This document shows, piece after piece, positions 1 through 3,948 of a DNA stretch of 6,055 bases. A program made the translations under genes and the position numbers. Positions within the stretch are counted from its first letter, which is position 1. Every line of letters begins with the position of its first letter. This stretch comes from UBA7937 sp034419095 (GTDB taxonomy: Bacteria > Chloroflexota > Anaerolineae > UBA7937), in contig DAOULQ010000046.1 in NCBI GenBank assembly GCA_034419095.1, positions 1 to 6,055 of the forward strand. The letters are read 5' to 3'. Under the pieces are notes generated by a model. It made no database searches and was not told the DNA's origin. It was given only the letters and a program-made list of their open reading frames with translations.

Positions 1-53
1 TGATCTTTGAGGCGATGGATAGGGTGATCTGGAAACAAAGGCTTAAGGTCTAA
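1..53 (+). CDS. C-terminal end of a probable IS transposase (partial)
   Basis: An open frame enters from the left edge and ends at TAA 51-53; its last residues read IFEAMDRVIWKQRLKV. Only 16 codons are present, so no domain can be seen. I call it a transposase tail from context: it is followed within 25 bp by a pair of near-identical short direct repeats of the kind found at IS ends, and the other end of the window also carries an IS. The basic C-terminus fits a DNA-binding protein but is not diagnostic. It could equally be the tail of an unrelated gene. Confidence 0.35.
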   Translation, partial: IFEAMDRVIWKQRLKV

Positions 54-75
54 GCTGGCCTATTGGAGCATTCTA

Positions 76-116
76 CCTGGACAATTGAGATGCAACAAAA
101 CCGGACAACTGAGATG
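76..116. repeat. Paired 16-bp direct repeats, probable IS right end
   Basis: CTGGACAATTGAGATG (77-92) and CCGGACAACTGAGATG (101-116) differ at two positions and are spaced 24 bp start to start. A weaker third copy of the core (CGACAACTG) lies at 148-155. Two subterminal repeats close behind a coding end are typical transposase-binding sites of an insertion sequence. The exact IS tip and target duplication cannot be fixed here. Confidence 0.5.
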
Positions 117-403
117 TTAACTTACAGGTTAGTCTCATTAAAAATGCGACAACTGTGGTAGAGTGGAATGTACCAATCAGACCTACTCACAGGAGTCGCG
201 ATGAGAACCTTTCCCATCCCTCGGGATCCCTGCGGGACAGGGATCCTTGAGGGAAACACAACCTGGGTTAGCATGGGAGCTCCATAGAGCAGGGGTTATG
301 GTGAGCCCCCAGCCCCTAGCCTGTCACGCCTTGGGCCAGGGGGCAGGCAGGATGCCGAACGCACTCACCTGGTACAGAGGTCCGTAGAATTTTCTTTTGA
401 GCC
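117..403. other. Region without a convincing gene
   Basis: This stretch holds a strong hairpin (217-254) and a 28-codon frame (201-287, starting MRTFPIPRDPCG) with an AGGAG box 7 nt before its ATG. The frame contains the whole hairpin, so its codons are largely dictated by the palindrome, and I do not recognise the peptide. It may be the truncated start of a second IS gene: the sequence GTGGTAGAGTGGA upstream (155-167) resembles GTGTAGAATGGA upstream of the transposase at the right end. From 288 to 403 there are G/C-run segments that could pair, but no RNA family I can name. Confidence 0.4.
217..254. repeat. Strong GC-rich hairpin
   Basis: TCCCTC (217-222) and GGATCCCTG (224-232) pair with CAGGGATCC (238-246) and GAGGGA (249-254) around a 5-nt loop, with a small internal loop. 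No T-run follows, so it is not a standard intrinsic terminator. It could be a dispersed palindromic repeat or a relic of mobile DNA. Confidence 0.6.
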
Positions 404-432
404 TTGACAAAGGTGAACAGGCGTGCTAGAAT
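404..432 (+). promoter_or_regulatory. Sigma-70-type promoter for rnpB
   Basis: TTGACA (404-409), a 17-bp spacer and TAGAAT (427-432). A TATAAT follows at 433-438, but its spacer would be 23 bp. The predicted start is near 439, about 43 nt before the first base of the RNase P P1 helix, so a short leader with a small hairpin (441-456) would be removed. Because no promoter is visible before ssrA, this one probably also drives ssrA. Confidence 0.8.
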
Positions 433-481
433 TATAATGTGGGATCGAAGAATCCCTCTTTAGGCACCTTTACAATCGATA

Positions 482-859
482 GGCAGTCAAGGGGACCGTC
501 GCTGGGGTTTTCCCCAGAGGAACTTCCCGACTCCCAGCCTTTCTGAGGCAAGGTCACTGGGCGATGAGTCCAGGCAGGGTTAGCCCTGACGACAACTGCA
601 ACAGAGAACTAACCAGCCAAAGGCTCTATGAGCCATGGTAATGGGTGAAAAGGTGGTGTAAGAGACCACCAGCGTCATCGGTGACGGCGGCGGCTAGGCG
701 AATGTCTGACTGGGAGCAAGGCAGGGGGGATGGGCTAAGGCTCATTCCTGTCGCAGTGATGACGCTTAAAGGGGTAATGCCCCTGGCGGTAGTCGTCACC
801 AGGCTCGGTCCTGAGATAGATGACGGTTAAGACAGAATCGGGGGTACACCTTGCTTGCC
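482..859 (+). ncRNA. rnpB: RNase P RNA (M1 RNA), bacterial type A-like
   Basis: This is the catalytic RNA that removes 5' leaders from tRNA precursors. The conserved blocks appear in order: the P4 5' strand region AGAGGAACTT (516-525); ACAGAGAACTAACC (601-614); GGTAATGGGTGAAAAGG followed by the P12-like hairpin GGTGGT..GACCACC (637-669); GGGAGCAAGG (712-721); GAGATAGATGACGG (813-826); and the 3' P4 strand GACAGAAT (831-838). The ends are set by the P1 helix: GGCAGTCAAGG (482-492) pairs with CCTTGCTTGCC (849-859) with one mismatch. A P3 hairpin CTGGGG-TTTT-CCCCAG lies at 502-517. At about 378 nt the length is normal. The block after P4 reads CTTCCCGACTCC where the common form is AGTCCGGGCTCC, a lineage variant. 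The ends are good to a few bases. Small frames on either strand here are not genes. Confidence 0.93.
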
Positions 860-890
860 CTTCTTTCCCAAAGGGATCCTGTAAGGACGA

Positions 891-1250
891 GGGGATGACA
901 GGTTTCGACAGGGAGGGCTGGCCGCAGATAGCAAGCCGAGGGGCCTCACCTCGTAAATCAGGGGCAACTAAAGATAAACGGCGAGCCACAACTCGCACTA
1001 GCCGCTTAGACGGCTACGTCCCACCCGATCTTCCCCCGATGAGTCGGGAGGGGACGTCATAGAATCGGGGTGCGACAGCCCCTATGCCGATAAGGGCTGT
1101 CAAAGCCGGGGAAGACCTGGATCGGCTGGCTCGCGATGGACTCGGTCGGCATGAGGCCCTCGTGAGCGAGAAAGTAAGAGCCGACTAAGCTTGTAGTAGG
1201 TCTTCGGTTGAACTCTCTGGACGCGGGTTCGATTCCCGCCATCTCCACCA
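891..1250 (+). ncRNA. ssrA: tmRNA (transfer-messenger RNA)
   Basis: tmRNA rescues stalled ribosomes and tags the nascent peptide for proteolysis. The 5' end GGGGATG (891-897) pairs over 7 bp with CATCTCC (1240-1246), followed by discriminator A1247 and encoded CCA (1248-1250). The T-arm GCGGG-TTCGATT-CCCGC lies at 1223-1239, and the 5' block ACAGGTTTCGACAGGG is typical. A reading frame for the tag runs from GGC 980-982 to TAG 1007-1009 and gives GEPQLALAA. The final LALAA is the usual degron, and the start fits a G-initial resume codon after an A-rich stretch; the resume codon is the least certain point. The form is one-piece, not permuted, and 360 nt is normal. It lies about 31 nt after rnpB with no visible promoter between them. 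Confidence 0.97.
980..1009 (+). other. tmRNA tag reading frame (GEPQLALAA-stop)
   Basis: The resume codon is inferred as GGC 980-982, following AAAGATAAAC. The stop is TAG 1007-1009. The last residues ALAA match the protease-recognition end of most bacterial tags. From memory, Dehalococcoides uses GERELVLAG, which aligns residue for residue without gaps. Starting one or two codons earlier (ATA AAC) is possible but would not begin with G. Confidence 0.75.
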
Positions 1251-1257
1251 CTAATTT

Positions 1258-1288
1258 GGCGCGAGGGGTATATTTGCCCCTCGTCGCC
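1258..1288 (+). terminator. Possible terminator hairpin after ssrA
   Basis: GGCGCGAGGGG (1258-1268) pairs with CCCCTCG-T-CGCC (1277-1288), an 11-bp stem with one bulged T and an 8-nt loop. The following bases TCTTACG are only weakly T-rich, so termination may be incomplete. Read-through would feed the DivIC-like gene, which shows no clear promoter of its own. Confidence 0.45.
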
Positions 1289-1314
1289 TCTTACGCTCGG
1301 CAAGGGGAGGGGCT

Positions 1315-1725
1315 TTGACCAGAAAGAGACAGCAGGGGCTGATCTCCTGGGGCCGGATCGTGGCCGTTGTGGTGGTCACCATCGCGCTCTTCCTGGCCGC
1401 CGATTTCGGACGGCGAGCCATAGATAGTTATCGGCTCAGACGGGTAGTGGCGGCATTGGAAGAGGAAGTAGCCACCATGAGGACGGAGAGCGCAGTCCTC
1501 AAAGAACGGTTGGAGTACGTGAGCACCGACGCTTACATCGAGGAGGCAGCCCGCGAGAAACTGAGATGGGCAGAACCGGGGGACACAGCGGTGATACTCC
1601 TCTCCCCTGAGGATAAGGAGGCCCCCGTGACGACTCCAGCCCCCTCTCACGAGGCCTTGCAAGGAGAGGAGGCGATGGAAAAGCCCAACTGGCAGAGGTG
1701 GCTGGACCTCTTCTTTGGCCCCTGA
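1315..1725 (+). CDS. Septum formation initiator (DivIC/FtsB family)
   Basis: A 136-aa bitopic membrane protein of the divisome, expected to pair with an FtsL-type partner and FtsQ/DivIB at the septum. It has a short basic cytoplasmic start (MTRKRQQ), one membrane helix at about residues 12-30, a charged coiled coil at about 36-70 (VAALEEEVATMRTESAVLKE) and the family signature DAYIEEAAREKLRWAEPGD at 72-90, which is the hallmark of the family. The C-terminal tail is acidic and Pro-rich and ends NWQRWLDLFFGP. The start is TTG 1315, chosen because GGGGAGGGG (1304-1312) lies just before it and no ATG fits the N-terminus. It lies 65 nt after tmRNA, and the tRNA-fMet promoter begins 3 nt past its stop, so the packing is very tight. 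The family call is firm; DivIC versus FtsB cannot be separated by sequence alone. Confidence 0.85.
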   Translation: MTRKRQQGLISWGRIVAVVVVTIALFLAADFGRRAIDSYRLRRVVAALEEEVATMRTESAVLKERLEYVSTDAYIEEAAREKLRWAEPGDTAVILLSPEDKEAPVTTPAPSHEALQGEEAMEKPNWQRWLDLFFGP

Positions 1726-1728
1726 AAC

Positions 1729-1757
1729 TTGACGAAAAAAGTGCGGTTTTGTATAAT
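1729..1757 (+). promoter_or_regulatory. Promoter for tRNA-fMet
   Basis: TTGACG (1729-1734), 17-bp spacer, TATAAT (1752-1757). Only 8 nt separate the -10 box from the first tRNA base, so transcription should begin at or within about 2 nt of the mature 5' end. Confidence 0.87.
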
Positions 1758-1765
1758 ATAGATAA

Positions 1766-1837
1766 TGCGGGGTAGAGCAGCGGAAGCTCGTCGGGCTCAT
1801 AACCCGGAGGTCGTTGGTTCGAATCCAACCCCCGCTA
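1766..1837 (+). tRNA. Initiator tRNA-fMet (anticodon CAT)
   Basis: The cloverleaf is complete: acceptor TGCGGGG (1766-1772) with CCCCGCT (1830-1836), D-arm GAGC/GCTC (1775-1789), anticodon arm TCGGG-CTCATAA-CCCGG (1791-1807) with anticodon CAT at 1798-1800, T-arm GTTGG-TTCGAAT-CCAAC (1813-1829) and discriminator A1837. Two initiator hallmarks are present: no Watson-Crick pair at position 1-72 (T versus T) and three consecutive G-C pairs (GGG/CCC) in the anticodon stem. The D-loop is short (7 nt). CCA is not encoded; CCT follows. Confidence 0.96.
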
Positions 1838-1870
1838 CCTACGTAAAGGATCCCTGTGGGATGGGAAAGA

Positions 1871-1900
1871 AAGCCGATGGTGCAATGCCATCGGCTTTTC
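1871..1900 (+). terminator. Intrinsic terminator of tRNA-fMet
   Basis: AAGCCGATGG (1871-1880) pairs perfectly with CCATCGGCTT (1888-1897) around a 7-nt loop, followed by TTCCTT. It lies about 33 nt after the tRNA. Confidence 0.87.
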
Positions 1901-1912
1901 CTTACAAAGGGG

Positions 1913-1941
1913 TTGTCAAAGGCCAAAAGTTGGTCTATAAT
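1913..1941 (+). promoter_or_regulatory. Promoter for tRNA-Met
   Basis: TTGTCA (1913-1918), 17-bp spacer, TATAAT (1936-1941). The distance from the -10 box to tRNA base 1 is again 8 nt, exactly as for tRNA-fMet, and G1950 is a suitable purine start. Confidence 0.87.
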
Positions 1942-1949
1942 AGAAATGT

Positions 1950-2021
1950 GGCGACGTAGCTCAGCGGTAGAGCAGGGGACTCATAAGCCCTTGGTCACTG
2001 GTTCAAATCCAGTCGTCGCCA
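1950..2021 (+). tRNA. Elongator tRNA-Met (anticodon CAT)
   Basis: Acceptor GGCGACG (1950-1956) pairs fully with CGTCGCC (2014-2020). D-arm GCTC/GAGC lies at 1959-1973, anticodon arm GGGGA-CTCATAA-GCCCT at 1975-1991 with anticodon CAT 1982-1984, T-arm ACTGG-TTCAAAT-CCAGT at 1997-2013, and the discriminator is A2021. The paired 1-72 position and lack of the three G-C initiator pairs next to the loop mark it as elongator-type. Modification to a lysidine-bearing tRNA-Ile cannot be excluded from the anticodon alone. CCA is not encoded. Its 3' half, from the anticodon loop onward, is repeated at 3039-3080. Confidence 0.94.
1980..2021 (+). repeat. Putative attachment site, left copy (inside tRNA-Met)
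   Basis: This 42-bp segment runs from the first base of the anticodon loop to the discriminator base and is repeated at 3039-3080 with one difference (A2005 here, G3064 there). Similarity stops abruptly on both sides. tRNA 3' halves starting at the anticodon loop are classic cores for tyrosine-recombinase integration. Confidence 0.7.
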
Positions 2022-2068
2022 CCTTCCATCAAAAGTCCCCGCTGGATTCACGCACTATTTCACACTTG

Positions 2069-2106
2069 GCGACGTGTGGCCTTGCCACATGATATGTCGC
2101 TTTTTT
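2069..2106 (+). terminator. Intrinsic terminator after tRNA-Met
   Basis: GCGAC (2069-2073) pairs with GTCGC (2096-2100), and inside it TGTGGC (2075-2080) pairs with GCCACA (2084-2089), with an asymmetric bulge. A run of six T (2101-2106) follows directly. It lies inside the putative island, so the incoming DNA would supply the tRNA's terminator. Confidence 0.8.
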
Positions 2107-2114
2107 GGGTAAGC

Positions 2115-2138
2115 TATACAGCGATGTTGCTGTATAAT
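2115..2138 (+). promoter_or_regulatory. -10 box overlapped by an inverted repeat, upstream of the DUF4145 gene
   Basis: TATACAGC (2115-2122) and GCTGTATA (2129-2136) form a perfect 8-bp inverted repeat with a 6-nt centre. Its right arm overlaps TATAAT (2133-2138). No good -35 box lies 16-18 bp upstream. The overlap suggests an operator over the promoter, but the same sequence could simply be an RNA hairpin. Confidence 0.5.
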
Positions 2139-2187
2139 CAATAGCTAGCCGCGCAAGCCAGAGACACGCAAGCAGTCAGGAGGAGAT

Positions 2188-2889
2188 ATGAATTGTCCAT
2201 ACTGCGGCATAACTTTCAGCTTGGATGGAGTGGATGCAGATTATAGCTTTCCCAAGTTCGGCAGGTTCACTCCTTATGGCGGGGTTCTTCCCCGAGACAA
2301 GGGAGATAAGCGTTATTCAATCATCTCCCACAAGTGTCCAGAATGCAGAAAGCAGATTATGTGGCTCAATGAAATTGAGACCAAGGCAACTCGGGATGAG
2401 ACACCCGAGATTGTTTCCACGACACTGCTATTTCCGAAGTACCCGATTAAGCAAGTCCCCGATGAAGTACCAGAAGAATTCGCTACTGAGTTTCGAGAGG
2501 CTCACGACACGCTATCCATTTCACCCAAGGCAAGTGCTGCCCTAAGTCGTAGATGTCTGCAAAACCTCATTAGACGACAAGAGGGTATCGTTGAGAAGAC
2601 GCTTTTTTCTGAGATTCAACAACTCCTGAAGAAAAACAAGCTTCCCCGCTACCTAGCAGATGATCTGGATGCAATTCGCAACGTCGGGAACTTCGCCGCC
2701 CATCCGATCAAAGACACAAATACTGGACAAATCGTGGAAGTGGAACCAGGAGAAGCGGAATGGACTCTGGAAGTCCTAGACGAGCTACTTCACTTCTACT
2801 TCGTTGATGAACCAAGGAGTCAAGCCAGACGACGTGCCCTCAATCGCAAACTCAAAGGCGCAGGGAAGCAGTCTATGCTAAAGCCATAA
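2188..2889 (+). CDS. Zinc-finger DUF4145 domain protein
   Basis: A 233-aa soluble protein of unknown exact function. An N-terminal zinc-binding unit is made by CPYC (C3, C6) and CPEC (C50, C53). The DUF4145 core follows, with SPKASAALSRRCLQNLI at 112-128 and the signature IRNVGNFAAHP at 163-173, including R164 and H172. DUF4145 proteins are helical and often compared with HEPN folds; they occur fused to restriction enzymes or near phage-defence genes, so a defence role is plausible but not shown here. The tail is basic (SQARRRALNRKLKG). The start ATG 2188 is fixed by a strong AGGAGGAG (2178-2185). The length is normal and no frame damage is seen. The gene stands alone between the tRNA-Met terminator and an attC-like palindrome that begins about 10 nt past its stop, which is the layout of an integron gene cassette. 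Confidence 0.82.
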   Translation: MNCPYCGITFSLDGVDADYSFPKFGRFTPYGGVLPRDKGDKRYSIISHKCPECRKQIMWLNEIETKATRDETPEIVSTTLLFPKYPIKQVPDEVPEEFATEFREAHDTLSISPKASAALSRRCLQNLIRRQEGIVEKTLFSEIQQLLKKNKLPRYLADDLDAIRNVGNFAAHPIKDTNTGQIVEVEPGEAEWTLEVLDELLHFYFVDEPRSQARRRALNRKLKGAGKQSMLKP

Positions 2890-2899
2890 TTTGCAGCGC

Positions 2900-3027
2900 C
2901 GCTAACACCCACTGCACCCCACTGGGCTAATCGCACCTCAAATTCAAAGCGAGTACCGTTATTGAGGCTGTCTTGCACAGTAAGGGACGCTCCAAGCCCG
3001 CCCAGCGCGGCAGCTTTTTCGTTAGAC
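2900..3027 (+). repeat. attC-like imperfect palindrome after the DUF4145 gene
   Basis: Outer boxes: CTAAC (2902-2906) pairs with GTTAG (3021-3025), and GTTAGAC (3021-3027) matches the integron core GTTRRRY. Next come spacers of 5 and 7 nt, then CTGC (2912-2915) with GCAG (3010-3013), a bulged A2916, a C2917-G3009 pair, a mixed stretch, and CTGGGC (2922-2927) with GCCCAG (3000-3005). Inside, CCTCAA (2936-2941) can pair with TTGAGG (2962-2967). Order, bulge and length (about 128 nt) fit long attC sites such as VCR repeats. The left outer box (CGCTAAC) departs from RYYYAAC at two bases, so this is a candidate. Confidence 0.5.
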
Positions 3028-3038
3028 TGACTCAATTT

Positions 3039-3080
3039 CTCATAAGCCCTTGGTCACTGGTTCGAATCCAGTCGTCGCCA
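3039..3080 (+). pseudogene. Partial tRNA-Met, 3' half only (right attachment copy)
   Basis: These 42 bases match tRNA-Met 1980-2021 from the anticodon loop to the discriminator with one difference in the T-loop (TTCGAAT instead of TTCAAAT). The bases upstream do not supply an acceptor 5' strand or D-arm, so it cannot fold into a tRNA. The copy has the more canonical T-loop, which would fit it being the original chromosomal 3' end, with the intact gene now carrying the incoming element's 3' half. Confidence 0.85.
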
Positions 3081-3165
3081 TTTCTATTCTCCAAGGGCCA
3101 AGGGCACGAGCCGACGCGAGAGACTGATGTCAACTGCGTCATCGGCACAAGATAGGGGACATGAG

Positions 3166-3936
3166 ATGAAAGTGCTAATCGACAGCAACGGACTCCAGGC
3201 TAGACAACATCGCAAAGACGCGCACCGTCTGTGCGCGTTCATAGCTGCCCTCGGATGCCGCCAATATCGGGTTGCTTTCTCGTCTCCTTCAGGCCTTACA
3301 GAGGATCAGCTAAAGAACTGCGTTGTCCTAGTCATCACCACACGATCGCCGAAGCAGTTTGCTTATTCACAAGAGGAGAAAGAAGTCATATGGGACTTCG
3401 TTCACAAGGGCGGCAGACTACTACTCATGACCAACCATGCAGATTGGCCTAAGGCGAAGCTAGGAGACACGAGAGAGTTCGATGCCGGACTAGCCAAGAA
3501 GTTCGGCGTGACATTCGAGCAGACATGCTTCAGGCACCGCTTGGCAAGGGTGCGCACAATAATCTCCGACCCAGACTTGAATACAGGGCATACAATCATT
3601 GCTGGCCCTCCTGAGGTTGTGTCCGTAGTGACCAACAACTGCTGCAGCATACGCTGCGATGATAGGGGTGAGTGGGTTGTTCAGCTTTCAAAGGACATGG
3701 TTAACAAAGGCGCTGAGTGTGAGCCCCGTCCTGATGAGCGACAGCTATTCGCCCACGCACTTGAGGTCAACTCCGGACTGAGTCCCAAGAAGAGAGGGCG
3801 GATAGTCACGATAGCCGATTCTGGTTTCATCGGCAGCGACTACACTATGAAACCGGGCCCAGGCCTTATCGGACAAGGCGACAATCTGCATTTCATTATG
3901 AACGCCATCGATTGGCTTGCTGGCAAACTCGGCTGA
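3166..3936 (+). CDS. Hypothetical protein, class I glutamine amidotransferase-like fold
   Basis: A 256-aa protein I cannot name. The pattern resembles the GATase-like/DUF4350-type fold. It starts with a beta strand (MKVLIDSNG); then comes a hydrophobic strand VVLVITT (53-59), a segment FAYSQEEKEVIWDFVHKGG (65-83) that reads like 'turn on the strand, helix, GG', strand RLLLMTN (84-90), and late GRIVTIADSGFIGSD (211-225) followed by GDNLHFIMNAIDWLAG (238-253). No catalytic Cys-His pair is obvious, so it may be non-enzymatic. ATG 3166 is preferred because AGGGG (3154-3158) lies 7 nt before it; an in-frame ATG at 3127 has only a weak site. There is no signal peptide or membrane helix. It lies 86 nt past the partial tRNA and ends 12 nt before the transaldolase. 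It appears to use more rare-type codons (CTA, AGA, ATA) than the transaldolase, so it may be accessory DNA. Confidence 0.7.
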   Translation: MKVLIDSNGLQARQHRKDAHRLCAFIAALGCRQYRVAFSSPSGLTEDQLKNCVVLVITTRSPKQFAYSQEEKEVIWDFVHKGGRLLLMTNHADWPKAKLGDTREFDAGLAKKFGVTFEQTCFRHRLARVRTIISDPDLNTGHTIIAGPPEVVSVVTNNCCSIRCDDRGEWVVQLSKDMVNKGAECEPRPDERQLFAHALEVNSGLSPKKRGRIVTIADSGFIGSDYTMKPGPGLIGQGDNLHFIMNAIDWLAGKLG

Positions 3937-3948
3937 CAGGCAGAGAAA

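Larger units (their letters stand above)
2022..3038. mobile_element. tRNA-bounded mini-island carrying one DUF4145 gene
   Basis: The DNA between the two copies of the tRNA-Met 3' half is about 1.02 kb; with one copy of the core it is 1,059 bp. It contains a terminator, a promoter-like region with an 8-bp inverted repeat, the DUF4145 gene and an attC-like palindrome. No integrase or relaxase fits in it, so it is either a passively mobilised element, an element reduced by deletion, or the product of a non-phage duplication. The enclosed gene looks less GC-rich than the transaldolase downstream, which supports an outside origin. Confidence 0.55.

Noticed and set aside
200..400. 6S RNA or SRP RNA upstream of rnpB
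   Set aside because: The region has hairpins, but I find neither the SRP core with its GGAA tetraloop nor a 6S-like long rod with a central bubble.
433..438. TATAAT as the -10 box of the rnpB promoter
   Set aside because: Its distance from TTGACA would be 23 bp; TAGAAT at 427-432 gives the ideal 17 bp.
645..1062. Several small reading frames on both strands over rnpB and ssrA
   Set aside because: They overlap the conserved core of RNase P RNA and tmRNA, have no ribosome sites and no recognisable protein features.
1057..1303. Minus-strand frames over the tmRNA 3' part, containing peptide strings such as GGNRTRVQRVQP
   Set aside because: These are antisense translations of the tRNA-like T-arm, a common artefact of tRNA and tmRNA genes.
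1291..1926. 211-codon minus-strand frame
   Set aside because: It runs antisense through the DivIC-type gene, tRNA-fMet and its terminator; the string GGWIRTNDLRV is the usual antisense tRNA artefact.
1975..1991. A31-G39 mismatch in the tRNA-Met anticodon stem as a sign of decay
   Set aside because: The remaining stem pairs hold, and I recall the same GGGGA-CTCATAA-GCCCT arm in other bacterial elongator tRNA-Met genes, so it is probably normal.
2820..3035. 71-codon minus-strand frame
   Set aside because: It overlaps the end of the DUF4145 gene and the attC-like palindrome. The palindrome explains the open frame, and no ribosome site is seen.
3039..3080. A second functional tRNA-Met gene
   Set aside because: No acceptor 5' strand or D-arm exists upstream; only the 3' half is present.
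3127..3165. Upstream in-frame ATG for the GATase-like gene
   Set aside because: It has only a weak ribosome site and adds a low-quality N-terminus (MSTASSAQDRGHE); ATG 3166 has AGGGG at 7 nt and begins a normal beta strand.
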